Made by a program: the position numbers and the translations under genes. A stretch of DNA of 64,000 nucleotides from Actinomadura alba. GTDB taxonomy: Bacteria; Actinomycetota; Actinomycetes; Streptosporangiales; Streptosporangiaceae. The notes below the pieces were generated by a model. The model ran no database searches and was not told where the DNA came from. It saw only the letters and a program-made list of their open reading frames with translations. Position 1 is the stretch's first letter, and the number at the start of each line of letters is the position of its first letter. Below are positions 16,709-25,095 of this stretch, piece by piece. The DNA is taken from the NCBI RefSeq assembly GCF_014323705.1, contig NZ_JABVEC010000032.1, positions 17,521-81,520 of the forward strand. The letters are read 5' to 3'.

Positions 16709-18079
16709 ATGTCCACCGCTATTGGCGCCGGCCCGGCCCGAAAGGCCAGGCTCTTCCCCCTCTACCGGACGCTTCCGGGATTCGTGCGAGACCCGCTCAG
16801 GCAGATCGAACGGATCAGCGAAGCCGCAGGCGGCGAGGTCCTGAGGCTGGACCTCGGAGCGTCCCGGCCCTTCCTGGTGACGCGCCCTGATCACGTTCAG
16901 CAGGTTCTGCGGCGGGAGTCGGAGAACTTCGTCCGCGATGGCGTGTTCTGGAGGCCGTTGCGCGCCTTGATGGGCGACAGCATCCTCGCCGAGGGCGACG
17001 AATGGGAGCTCAGCAAGCGAGTGCTGCAGCCGGTCTTCACCACGCGCAATGTCAACGCGCTCACCGAGCTCATGGCGCACGCGATCGGCGACGCGGTGGA
17101 CAAGCTCGAAGAGCCGGCGCGCACTGGCCGGCCGATCGACGTGCTCCCCGAGATGAGCCGCATCGTCAACGAGACGGTGATCAAGGTCCTGTTCGGAGAC
17201 AAGATCTCTCCGGTCGAGGCGGACCGGATCATACCGGCCATGGATCAGGTCGCCACCTCCATCACGTTCCGGTTCCTGCTCCCCTTCGTGCCGCACTCGA
17301 TCCCGTTGCCCGGCGACCGTGCCTTCCGCGATGCCGTCAAGGTCATGGACGAGACGTTGTTCGGGCTGGTCGAGAAGTACCGGGAGGATCCCGGAGACGG
17401 TAAGGACGTCTTCACCGCGCTCTGCCATGCCCGGACGGCCGATGGCGGCGAGCTCACCGACCGGTGGGTGCGCGACAACCTCCTCGCCATGTTCGCCACC
17501 AGCACCGAGACCACGACCGTGGCGTTGAGCTGGCTCTGGCCGTTGCTCGACGACCATCCCAAGGTCGCTGAGAAGCTGCAGGAGGAGGTCGTCCGCGTGG
17601 TGGGCGACGAACGGGTCCGCCCGTCGCACCTGAGCGACCTGCACTATGTCCGCCGGACGGTTCAGGAACTGCTGCGCCTCTATCCGGTCGGCTGGATGTT
17701 CCCCCGGATCGCCACGAAGCCGACCAGCATCGGCGGCGTGCCGATCAGGCCGGGGAACACGGTACTGATCAGCCCCTTCCTCACTCACCGCCTCGAGAGC
17801 GTGTGGGACCGGCCCCTGGAGTTCGATCCGGACCGGTTCCTGCCCGAGCGCGCGGCCGGACAGCACCGGTACGCCTACTTCCCGTTCGGCGGTGGACCGC
17901 ACCAGTGCATAGGCCGGCATGTCTTCAACGTGGAAGCGCAGATGATCCTCGCCAGCATCCTGAGCCGGTTCCGTCCCGCCCTGTCCGCGTCGGTACCCGC
18001 CATGCCCCGCATCGGCGCGACCCTCCGCCCAAGGCAGGCCCTCGAGATGAACCTGACCCCCATCCGGCGGTGCGCGTGA
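16709..18079 (+). CDS. Cytochrome P450 of the diterpene cluster
   Basis: A 456-residue class I-type bacterial P450. The haem-binding loop FPFGGGPHQCIG near residue 393 carries the axial Cys, ELLRLYP near 312 is the K-helix ExxR, and the I-helix reads FATSTETTT near 258, with Ala-Thr in place of the common Ala-Gly and the usual Thr pair kept. PERAAGQHRYAYF matches the meander region. GGGAG lies six bases before the ATG. Its stop overlaps the next start (GTGA). No dedicated ferredoxin gene sits in this cluster; the nearest is at 57195. It probably oxidises the diterpene made by the two cyclases downstream. Confidence 0.92.
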   Translation: MSTAIGAGPARKARLFPLYRTLPGFVRDPLRQIERISEAAGGEVLRLDLGASRPFLVTRPDHVQQVLRRESENFVRDGVFWRPLRALMGDSILAEGDEWELSKRVLQPVFTTRNVNALTELMAHAIGDAVDKLEEPARTGRPIDVLPEMSRIVNETVIKVLFGDKISPVEADRIIPAMDQVATSITFRFLLPFVPHSIPLPGDRAFRDAVKVMDETLFGLVEKYREDPGDGKDVFTALCHARTADGGELTDRWVRDNLLAMFATSTETTTVALSWLWPLLDDHPKVAEKLQEEVVRVVGDERVRPSHLSDLHYVRRTVQELLRLYPVGWMFPRIATKPTSIGGVPIRPGNTVLISPFLTHRLESVWDRPLEFDPDRFLPERAAGQHRYAYFPFGGGPHQCIGRHVFNVEAQMILASILSRFRPALSASVPAMPRIGATLRPRQALEMNLTPIRRCA

Positions 18080-19017
18080 CCGCGAAGGACGGCACGGATC
18101 CGTTGTGGGAGGCCGCAGTGGGTTCGTGGACGTCCGGCGATGCGCTACGCGAGGCGGTTTCGGCCGGAGTGGTCATGGCGCAAGCGGTGAGGTGCGCGCG
18201 TGACATGGCCGGCTGGGCGGAGAAGTATCCGACCCTGTTCTCCGCCAAGCCGATCGACGTGACGCTCTTCAACGGCGTCGCCTGCGCCAACGCCTTCGGT
18301 TCGCCAGGACTGACCGCGGGGGAGCTGCGCATGGTCAACCGCGTCTGCCTGTGGTATTTCGGCCTGGACTGGATGGTGGACCACCTCGCCACCTCGCGTG
18401 CCGAGGTCGACGACATCGCCCGGCGCTGCCTGGACGTCGCCGACGGCGCGTCGCCGGCCGATGGCGACGAGCTCGCCTCCTTCCTCGCCGAGATCCGTGA
18501 CGAGTTGGCCGCGAGCCCCACGTACTCGAGTTTGCGGGACGTGTGGCGTGACGAGCTGCGGCGGGCACTCGACGCCACAGCGCGCGAGTGGACCTGGAAG
18601 GCTCTGCGCGCCGCGGGGAAAGGAACTCCGCCGACCCTCGATGAGTACCTCGAGAACGCCGACAACATCGGATCGGCGTGGATCAATCTCTCCCACTGGA
18701 TCGCGGGCGGCGACCGGCGTCTCCCGGAACACCTCGAAGAGCTCAACGCGGCCGGGCGCGAGGTGCAGAAGGTCCTGCGTCTCCTCAATGACCTCGCCAC
18801 CTATGACCGGGACCTGTCCTGGGGAGACCTGAACGCGCTGATGCTCGGCGCCGACCGCGATGAGGTGACCCGGCACATCGCGCTCCTCGTCGGCCGCTGC
18901 CGGGAGCTCATCCTCCCTTTGCGAGCCCGATGTCCCGAACAGGCGGAGTACCTGGAGCGGCAGGTCGGTTTCAGCAGTGGCTTCTACGCGCACGGCGACT
19001 ACTGGGGAACACTGTGA
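18076..19017 (+). CDS. Class I terpene cyclase
   Basis: A 313-residue class I terpene synthase. The metal-binding pair is atypical but recognisable: DWMVDH near residue 97 reads as DxxxD where DDxxD is usual, and NDLATYDRD near 240 fits the NSE/DTE-type motif (N-D-x2-T-x3-D). The sequence is entirely helical in character and ends GFYAHGDYWGTL. The GTG at 18076 overlaps the P450 stop by four bases, so the longer frame from 17803 is a shadow of the P450. It is followed by a class II cyclase with another four-base overlap. The likely role is ionisation of the bicyclic diphosphate made by that enzyme. Confidence 0.83.
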   Translation: MTAKDGTDPLWEAAVGSWTSGDALREAVSAGVVMAQAVRCARDMAGWAEKYPTLFSAKPIDVTLFNGVACANAFGSPGLTAGELRMVNRVCLWYFGLDWMVDHLATSRAEVDDIARRCLDVADGASPADGDELASFLAEIRDELAASPTYSSLRDVWRDELRRALDATAREWTWKALRAAGKGTPPTLDEYLENADNIGSAWINLSHWIAGGDRRLPEHLEELNAAGREVQKVLRLLNDLATYDRDLSWGDLNALMLGADRDEVTRHIALLVGRCRELILPLRARCPEQAEYLERQVGFSSGFYAHGDYWGTL

Positions 19018-20600
19018 CCGCCGGCGTCAGGACGGCCGGCGACGGGCGGCTCGTCGATTTCACCGTGGCCGCCCGGCACCTGGTCGGTGGCCTGATGGAG
19101 CGGCCGACGGGCCGGGTCTCCGCTTCGGTCTACGAGACCGGGCGGCTGGTCACGCTGGCTCCCTGGCTGACCGGGCACACTGAACGGCTGAGGTTCCTGC
19201 TGGAGACCCAACGGCCGGACGGCGCCTGGGTCTCACCGCTGCCCGCCTACGCTCTCATCCCCACACTCAGCGCGACCGAAGCCCTGCTCTCGACGCTGCG
19301 TAAGCCCGATCCGCATGGGCACGCGGGCGTCCCGCGTGCTGAGTCGGAGAAGGCGGCCGGCCGAGGGCTCGCCATCCTGTCCCGGTGGCTGGACGGCACG
19401 CACGCTCTGGAGCTGCCGGACATGCCGGCGGCCGAGCACATCGCACCGGTGCTGATCAACATGATCAACCAGCATCTGCGGCACGAGGGCGTGCGGCTCC
19501 AGTCATCCCCCGGCCTGGACGGCAGTACGGTCGAGAAGGTACAAGCCCTACTGGCACGCGGCGGCCAGGTCCCACAGAAGTTCTTGCACGCGCTCGAGAT
19601 CGCGCAGGAGGCGGCTCGTGGTGCGCCCTCGGTCCGGCCGGAGCCCACCGGATCGGTCGGCGCCTCTCCCGCGGCCACCGCTGCCTGGCTTGGTGACCAC
19701 GAGTCGGCCGATTGGGGCGGCTCGGCCCGGCGATTCCTCGAGTCCGCGGCGCGGCGGGACGGGGGACCGGTTCCCACGGCGATTCCGATCGCCAACTTCG
19801 AACGGGCCTGGGTGTTGAGCTGGCTGGCGAGTGCGGGAATCGAGCTCGCAGTGCCGCCGGAGATGATCAGTGAGCTCCGCTCGGCGCTGGGTCCGAACGG
19901 AGCCTCGGCGGGCGCGGGACTGCCCGCGGACGCCGATACCAGCGCCGGGGTGCTGTACGCCCTCTCGCTGCACGGTGCTCCGCAATCGCCCGACCTGCTC
20001 TGGGCGTACGAGACGGAGACGCATTTCTGCACGTGGCAGGGGGAGAACGGCAGATCGGTGACCACGAACGCGCACGTGCTCGAGGCGTTCGGCCATCACC
20101 TCCAGAGCACCGGCGGAGGGGAATCGGCGGGCCGGTACCAGGCGACCGTCGCGAAGGTCTCGTCCTGGCTGTGCGCCCAGCAGGGCGACGACGGGGGATG
20201 GCGGGACCGATGGCATGCCTCTCCGTACTACGCGACGGTGTGCGCTGCCCTGGCGCTCCACCGGTTCGGCGGCGCGGCGTCGGCTCCGGCCGTGGAGCGC
20301 GCAGTCCGGTGGGTGGTCGGGACTCAGCGACCCGACGGGTCCTGGGGGCGTTGGGGCGGGACGGCGGAGGAGACCGCGTATGCGCTGCAGGTCCTCGTGC
20401 TCACCGGGGGCGGGGCGAGCGAGGAGACGGCGCGTGCGGCGACGCGTGGCGGCGGCTATCTGCGGTCCGTGGCGGAGAGTGCCATGGAAGCCAATAATCC
20501 ACCTCTTTGGCATGATAAAGACCTGTATTGCCCTATTGCTGTCGTACGAGCGGCGGTCCTCGCGGCGCTTCATCTGACCCGGCGCAACGTACTTGCATGA
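19014..20600 (+). CDS. Class II diterpene cyclase (copalyl/halimadienyl diphosphate synthase-like)
   Basis: A 528-residue double-alpha-barrel cyclase that protonates GGPP to give a bicyclic diphosphate. Repeats typical of the fold are seen as RPDGAWVSPLPAYALIPT near 68, QQGDDGGWRDRWHASPYYAT near 385 and QRPDGSWGRWGGTAEETAYAL near 440. The catalytic motif near residue 305 reads PADADTSAG, that is DxDT instead of DxDD, with the central acid Asp retained. The GTG start overlaps the class I cyclase stop by four bases. The last 20 codons are AT-richer than the rest. With the GGPP synthase, P450 and class I cyclase it forms a labdane-type diterpenoid cluster of the cyslabdan/raimonol kind (recalled, not searched). 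Confidence 0.85.
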   Translation: MTAGVRTAGDGRLVDFTVAARHLVGGLMERPTGRVSASVYETGRLVTLAPWLTGHTERLRFLLETQRPDGAWVSPLPAYALIPTLSATEALLSTLRKPDPHGHAGVPRAESEKAAGRGLAILSRWLDGTHALELPDMPAAEHIAPVLINMINQHLRHEGVRLQSSPGLDGSTVEKVQALLARGGQVPQKFLHALEIAQEAARGAPSVRPEPTGSVGASPAATAAWLGDHESADWGGSARRFLESAARRDGGPVPTAIPIANFERAWVLSWLASAGIELAVPPEMISELRSALGPNGASAGAGLPADADTSAGVLYALSLHGAPQSPDLLWAYETETHFCTWQGENGRSVTTNAHVLEAFGHHLQSTGGGESAGRYQATVAKVSSWLCAQQGDDGGWRDRWHASPYYATVCAALALHRFGGAASAPAVERAVRWVVGTQRPDGSWGRWGGTAEETAYALQVLVLTGGGASEETARAATRGGGYLRSVAESAMEANNPPLWHDKDLYCPIAVVRAAVLAALHLTRRNVLA

Positions 20601-20818
20601 GATGTGATCCCAAACACGTCGGGGGTATTTAGGCGTTTTGTGAACTTACAGGTAAACGATTCACCTTGAGTGGGCTTAGTCGTGTTGGTAAGGTTCTGCG
20701 ACGTGCGCGCAACGGGTCTATGCGACCTTCGCGTCGTTCACCCCCGTCATCACGTGTCTTGCTGCAGGTCGACGCGCCGCGCATCGCAGGCACCTTGCCA
20801 ATTGTTGGGGCGATTGTC

Positions 20819-23401
20819 ATGCGCATCCGCAACGCACGACTGCGGACCAAGATTGTGGCCTTGCTGCTGTCGCTCACAGCACTATGGATGTTCGCCGCGT
20901 GGGTGACCCTGCGAGAAGGCGTGAACCTCCTCTGGGTGAGCACGATGGACCGCGTCGCGGCGCCGAGCGACCCGTTGCTGGTCGAACTGCAACGCGAACG
21001 ACGGCTCTCGGTGACGTACCTGGCCGACCCTCGGCAGCAGCGGCGGGACGCCCTCCTCGCCCAGCGGGCTCGCACCGACAGTGCCAAGGCCGTGGTGGTG
21101 CGGGCCGCACGCACCGGCGCGGTCAGACGGGCGGCGGACGACAACGCCGACCGCCGCATCGACGAGATGGTCGGCCTCCTGGACGGTCTCGGTCAGGAGC
21201 GGCGCTCCATCGACATGCGACAGATGGACCGCCGGCGGGTCATCGACGAGTACGCCATGGTCGTCGAGTCGGTCTTCAGGCTCTACGACTCGATAGCGAC
21301 TCTGGACGACGACGACTTCGCCACCGACACCCGCATCGAGATCGCGGTCAACCGCAGCTGGGAGCTCCTCTCACAGGAGGACGCGCTGGTGGCGGGCGTG
21401 CTCACGACAGGCAGGCTCGGCGCCGCGGACCAGCTCGAGATCGCCAAGCTCGTCGGAGCACGGCGTCTCAACACGGCACGCGCTCTGGCCGACCTCGAAC
21501 GGGCGGACGTCCAGGCGTACAAGGAACTGGCGAACAACCGGCGGCTCAGCGAGGTGGCCAGGCTCGAAGACCTTCTCCTGCGGTCGAGCCGGCCGGGTCA
21601 GCCCATTCGGATGACTGCCGAGCAATGGCGCGGCGCCACCGAGCCCGCGGTGGCGGAGATGCGGCAGAGCATCCAGCGGGCCGGTGACCGTCTGGTGGCC
21701 CGGGCCACGCCGATCGCCGTCTGGGTGGTCGTCCGCCTGCTTCTGGCGGGCGTCCTCGGGCTCTTCGCGGTCATCGCGTCCATCGTCGTCTCCATCACGA
21801 CGGCACGGGCCCTGGTCCGGCAGCTCGAGCGGCTGCGGACGGCCGCGTGGGAGCTGGCCGACCAGCGGCTGCCGGCCGTGGTCGAGCGGCTCGGACGTGG
21901 GGAAGATGTCGACGTCGCCGCCGAGGCGCCCGAGCTCGAGTTCGGCGACGACGAGGTCGGCCAGGTCGGCCAGGCGTTCAACGCTGTGCAGCAGACCGCC
22001 ATCAAGGTCGCGGTGGAGCAGGCGGAGCTGCGGCGCGGCATCCGCGACGTCTTGCTCAGCCTGGCGCGGCGTACCCAGACACTCGTGCGCAGGCAGCTCA
22101 GCCTTCTCGACGTGATGGAGCGGCGCGAGCTCGACCCGACCGAGCTCGAGGACCTGTTCCGGGTCGACCACCTCGCCACCCGGATGCGGCGCAACGCCGA
22201 GAACCTGATCGTGCTGTCCGGGGCCACCCCCGCGCGTGGGTGGCGGCGGTCGGTGCCGATGGTCGACGTGCTGCGCGCCGCCGTCGCCGAGGTCGAGGAC
22301 TACACCCGCGTCAACGTGCTGCCCGTCGGAGGGGTGACCCTCGCCGGGCGGGCCGTCGGCGACGTCACCCACCTGCTGGCCGAGCTCGTCGAGAACGCTG
22401 TCTCGTTCTCACCCTCGTACACGGTGGTGCAGGTGGGCGGCCACATGGCGGCGAGCGGCTATGCGATCGAGATCGAGGATCGCGGGCTGGGCATGGGCGA
22501 GGAGGCCCTGCATAAGGCCAACGAGCAGATCGCCAGCTCGCCGGAGTTCAACCTGTCGAGTACGGCGCGGCTGGGACTGTACGTGGTCAGCCGGCTCGCC
22601 GACCGCTACGGGATCCGGGTGTCGCTCAAGCGCTCGGCCTATGGCGGCACCACCGCCATCATCTTGATCCCGCGGGAGTTCGTCATCGCGGAAGGAGAGA
22701 TCGATCCTCTCTTCGAAGAGATCTCTGAACCGGCCGCCGACGGAGTGTCCGGCCCGATGCGGGAGAGCCGCGCCGAGGTGTTGCGGGCGATCGGCTCTGG
22801 CGGCCTGGGTGACGCCGGGTCTCCTCTGCCGGTGCGAGGCGGAGGCCACGGCACGGCCACCGCACTGGACGCCCGGCCGGGGCCCGCGGACACGACGAGC
22901 GGCGGGACGTCCGCTGGATGGCGCGACGACGGCGTCGGTGTGTCCGGCGGCGCGTACGGCAGCGCGTCCGACGATGTGGGCGGCGCGGGTGGCTCCGCCG
23001 GCGATCCGTACGACCGCCAACGGCCGGGCACGGCGCGTCGGCCGGAGGGCGGCGAGCACGCCGGCGCAGCGACCGGGGACCGCCAGGAGCACGGGGAACC
23101 CGGTGAGCCCCGGAAGCACGAGACGGCCGGAGGGAAGCCCATGGCCGAGACGACCTATACCCCTTCCGGTCTGCCGTTCCGGGTGCCCCAGGCGAGCCTT
23201 GCCCCGCCGTTGCGCACCGACGAGTCGCGTACGGCCGCGGACCAGGACGGCGAGGGCGATGTGCCCCGGTCGCCGGAGGAGGTGCGCAAGGTGATGGGCG
23301 CCTACCAGGCGGGTACCCGCCGAGGCAGATCCGACGCGGTCCGGTCGGCGGACGACCGTCCCGCGTCGGACACGCCGCCGGGCGGGCCCGATGACGAGTG
23401 A
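20819..23401 (+). CDS. cvnA: Conservon 1 sensor kinase-like protein CvnA
   Basis: An 860-residue membrane protein with two membrane segments (about 13-30 and 300-325) enclosing a helical nitrate/nitrite-sensor (NIT)-like domain, a HAMP-like linker, a dimerisation helix with DHLATRMRRNAEN (candidate His near residue 457), and a HATPase core (ELVENAVSFSPS, DRGLGMG, LGLYVVSRLADRYG). A 230-residue disordered Gly/Asp/Arg tail ends with PQASLAPPLR and GAYQAGTRRGR, which recur in the other two CvnA proteins. The start at 20819 gives the family N-terminus MRIRNARLRTKIV; the longer frame from 20666 lacks support. CvnA is the receptor of a membrane GTPase system. No response regulator is linked. Confidence 0.88.
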   Translation: MRIRNARLRTKIVALLLSLTALWMFAAWVTLREGVNLLWVSTMDRVAAPSDPLLVELQRERRLSVTYLADPRQQRRDALLAQRARTDSAKAVVVRAARTGAVRRAADDNADRRIDEMVGLLDGLGQERRSIDMRQMDRRRVIDEYAMVVESVFRLYDSIATLDDDDFATDTRIEIAVNRSWELLSQEDALVAGVLTTGRLGAADQLEIAKLVGARRLNTARALADLERADVQAYKELANNRRLSEVARLEDLLLRSSRPGQPIRMTAEQWRGATEPAVAEMRQSIQRAGDRLVARATPIAVWVVVRLLLAGVLGLFAVIASIVVSITTARALVRQLERLRTAAWELADQRLPAVVERLGRGEDVDVAAEAPELEFGDDEVGQVGQAFNAVQQTAIKVAVEQAELRRGIRDVLLSLARRTQTLVRRQLSLLDVMERRELDPTELEDLFRVDHLATRMRRNAENLIVLSGATPARGWRRSVPMVDVLRAAVAEVEDYTRVNVLPVGGVTLAGRAVGDVTHLLAELVENAVSFSPSYTVVQVGGHMAASGYAIEIEDRGLGMGEEALHKANEQIASSPEFNLSSTARLGLYVVSRLADRYGIRVSLKRSAYGGTTAIILIPREFVIAEGEIDPLFEEISEPAADGVSGPMRESRAEVLRAIGSGGLGDAGSPLPVRGGGHGTATALDARPGPADTTSGGTSAGWRDDGVGVSGGAYGSASDDVGGAGGSAGDPYDRQRPGTARRPEGGEHAGAATGDRQEHGEPGEPRKHETAGGKPMAETTYTPSGLPFRVPQASLAPPLRTDESRTAADQDGEGDVPRSPEEVRKVMGAYQAGTRRGRSDAVRSADDRPASDTPPGGPDDE

Positions 23402-23515
23402 GAGACCGGACCGCTGAACGCCCCGGCGACGATCCTGATCAACGCGTGACGAGCCGGTGCCGCCGAGCCGCCGCAGGCGACGACGCGGCGGCCGCCTGCA
23501 GAAAGAGGACAACGA

Positions 23516-23947
23516 GTGGTGCACAGAACCGGTTCTTCCACCGACCTGGCCTGGTTGCTGGACGACCTGATCGGTCGGGTGCAGGAGGCCCAGCACGCGG
23601 TCGTTCTCTCCGCGGACGGCCTGCTCATGGCCTCGTCGGAGGGACTCGACCAAGATGACGCCGAACATCTGGCCGCCGTGGCGTCCGGGGTCCAGAGTCT
23701 CGCCAAGGGCGCCAGCGAGCGGTTCGGCGCCGGGCCCGTACGGCAGACCGTCATCGAGATGCGATCGGCGTTCCTCTTCGTCACCGTCGCGGGGCAGGGC
23801 GCCTGCCTGGCGGTACTCGGCTCGGAGGAGTCCGACGTCGGCCTGATCGCCTATGAGATGGCCATGCTCGTGGCGCGCGTCGGGGAGTTCCTCAGTACAC
23901 CCAGCCGATCGGCGGCCACCCAAAGCGGCTTCTCTTCCAAGAGGTAG
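23516..23947 (+). CDS. cvnB: Conservon 1 roadblock/LC7 protein CvnB
   Basis: A 143-residue roadblock/LC7 domain protein, the MglB-like partner thought to act on the CvnD GTPase. The core reads DLAWLLDDLIGRV, AVVLSADGLLMASS, EHLAAVASGVQSLAKGA, RQTVIEMRSAFLFVT and GLIAYEMAMLV. The GTG at 23516 has GAGGAC upstream. Unlike the other two conservons, where cvnA and cvnB touch, a 114-bp gap separates it from cvnA here. The last 15 residues (Ser/Thr/Gln) are not conserved in the paralogues. Confidence 0.92.
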   Translation: MVHRTGSSTDLAWLLDDLIGRVQEAQHAVVLSADGLLMASSEGLDQDDAEHLAAVASGVQSLAKGASERFGAGPVRQTVIEMRSAFLFVTVAGQGACLAVLGSEESDVGLIAYEMAMLVARVGEFLSTPSRSAATQSGFSSKR

Positions 23948-23952
23948 GCGAC

Positions 23953-24339
23953 ATGCGCTCTTCCGAGGAGTTCGACGACGAGAGGTGGCTCGACGAGCAC
24001 GCCGGCCCGCTCGTGCGCCCCTATGTGATGACTCGCGGCCGGATCCTCCCGATCCGGGGGAAGTTCGACCTCATCTCGCTGATCGTGACCGTCCGGCCGG
24101 TACCGATGAGCGAGGTGGGCTTCGGCCCCGAGCACCTGGCCATCGTCGACCTCTGCCACGAAATGCTCTCGGTGGCGGAGATCGCCGGACGGCTCGACCT
24201 GCCCGTCGGCACCGTACGAGTCCTGCTGGGCGATCTGCTGCACCGCGGCTTCATCGCGGTAGAGGAACCGCAACCCGAGGTGAACATGAGCGACGAGGCG
24301 ATGTACGAGGCGGTGCTCGATGGACTACGGACTCTCTGA
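23953..24339 (+). CDS. cvnC: Conservon 1 DUF742 protein CvnC
   Basis: A 128-residue DUF742 protein. It starts with acidic residues then WLDEHAGPLVRPYVMTRGR, the family signature, and continues with a winged-helix-like segment (MLSVAEIAGRLDLPVGTVRVLLGDLLHRGFI, about residues 76-107). Its C-terminus LDGLRTL overlaps the start of cvnD by 20 bases. It lies five bases after the cvnB stop. The role within the conservon complex is not known at the reaction level. Confidence 0.92.
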   Translation: MRSSEEFDDERWLDEHAGPLVRPYVMTRGRILPIRGKFDLISLIVTVRPVPMSEVGFGPEHLAIVDLCHEMLSVAEIAGRLDLPVGTVRVLLGDLLHRGFIAVEEPQPEVNMSDEAMYEAVLDGLRTL

Positions 24340-24940
24340 GCGTGGGGCGGGGCGGCCGAAGCCGCCGATCGCGATCAAGATCCTGATCGCGGGTGGCTTC
24401 GGTGCGGGCAAGACCACTCTGGTGGGCGCGGTCTCCGAGACGCAGCCGCTGCGGACCGAGGAGATCCTCACCGACCAGGGCGTGGCCGTCGACGACGTGT
24501 CGGGCGTGGAGGGCAAGAACACGACCACCGTCGCGATGGACTTCGGCCGCATCACCATCAAGAACCGGTTCGTCCTGTACCTGTTCGGCACGCCCGGGCA
24601 GGAGCGCTTCTGGTTCATGTGGGACGAGCTGGCGCTCGGCGCTCTCGGCGCCATCGTGCTGGCGGACGCGCGGCGTCTGGCGGACTGCTTCCCCTCGGTC
24701 GACTACTTCGAGCGGCGCGGCACGCCCTTCATCGTCGCGGTGAACTGCTTCGAGGGCGCCCGGCAGTATGAGCTCGACGAGGTCCGCCTCGCGCTCAACC
24801 TGGCGCCGGAGATTCCCGTCGTCCTCTGCGACGCCCGCGAGAGAGACTCCGGCAAGAAGATCCTCATCACCCTGGTCGAACACGCGAAGGCGAGGAACAC
24901 GGCGCCCCCCGAGAAGATGGCGGGGACGCCCGCGGGCTGA
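24320..24940 (+). CDS. cvnD: Conservon 1 Ras-like GTPase CvnD
   Basis: A 206-residue small GTPase of the conservon ATP/GTP-binding family. The P-loop is GGFGAGKTTL near residue 27, the switch II block YLFGTPGQERFWFMWDEL near 92, and the base-specificity motif reads NCFE where classic GTPases have NKxD, so nucleotide choice should not be assumed. DARERDSGK lies near the end. GAGG precedes the ATG inside the cvnC 3' end. In conservons CvnD is held at the membrane with CvnA-C and released on nucleotide exchange. Confidence 0.92.
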   Translation: MDYGLSERGAGRPKPPIAIKILIAGGFGAGKTTLVGAVSETQPLRTEEILTDQGVAVDDVSGVEGKNTTTVAMDFGRITIKNRFVLYLFGTPGQERFWFMWDELALGALGAIVLADARRLADCFPSVDYFERRGTPFIVAVNCFEGARQYELDEVRLALNLAPEIPVVLCDARERDSGKKILITLVEHAKARNTAPPEKMAGTPAG

Positions 24941-24970
24941 CCCACGGGCTCGCCGTCGTACCGGGTGGTG

Positions 24971-25027
24971 GGAGGCCGGGCCGGCCTCCGGGCCGATGGC
25001 CGCCGTGCCCGGCGGGCGGCGGGCACG
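24971..25027. terminator. Pair of hairpins between convergent cvnD and CbiX-like genes
   Basis: Two GC-rich dyads lie between the genes: GGAGGCC / GGCCTCC within 24971-24989, and CGTGCCCG (25004-25011) / CGGGCACG (25020-25027) with an 8-base loop. They would stop transcription from both sides. Confidence 0.6.
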
Positions 25028-25095
25028 TCCCGTGCCGCCGAGCACCGGTCGTCCGTCCGGTCAGCGGTTCGCGTGGCCGGTCGGCCGTCCGGTGG

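Noticed and set aside
20666..20818. N-terminal extension of the first CvnA (51 extra codons)
   Set aside because: The extension is basic and lacks a ribosome binding site, and the start at 20819 gives the same short basic N-terminus before the membrane segment as in the paralogues.
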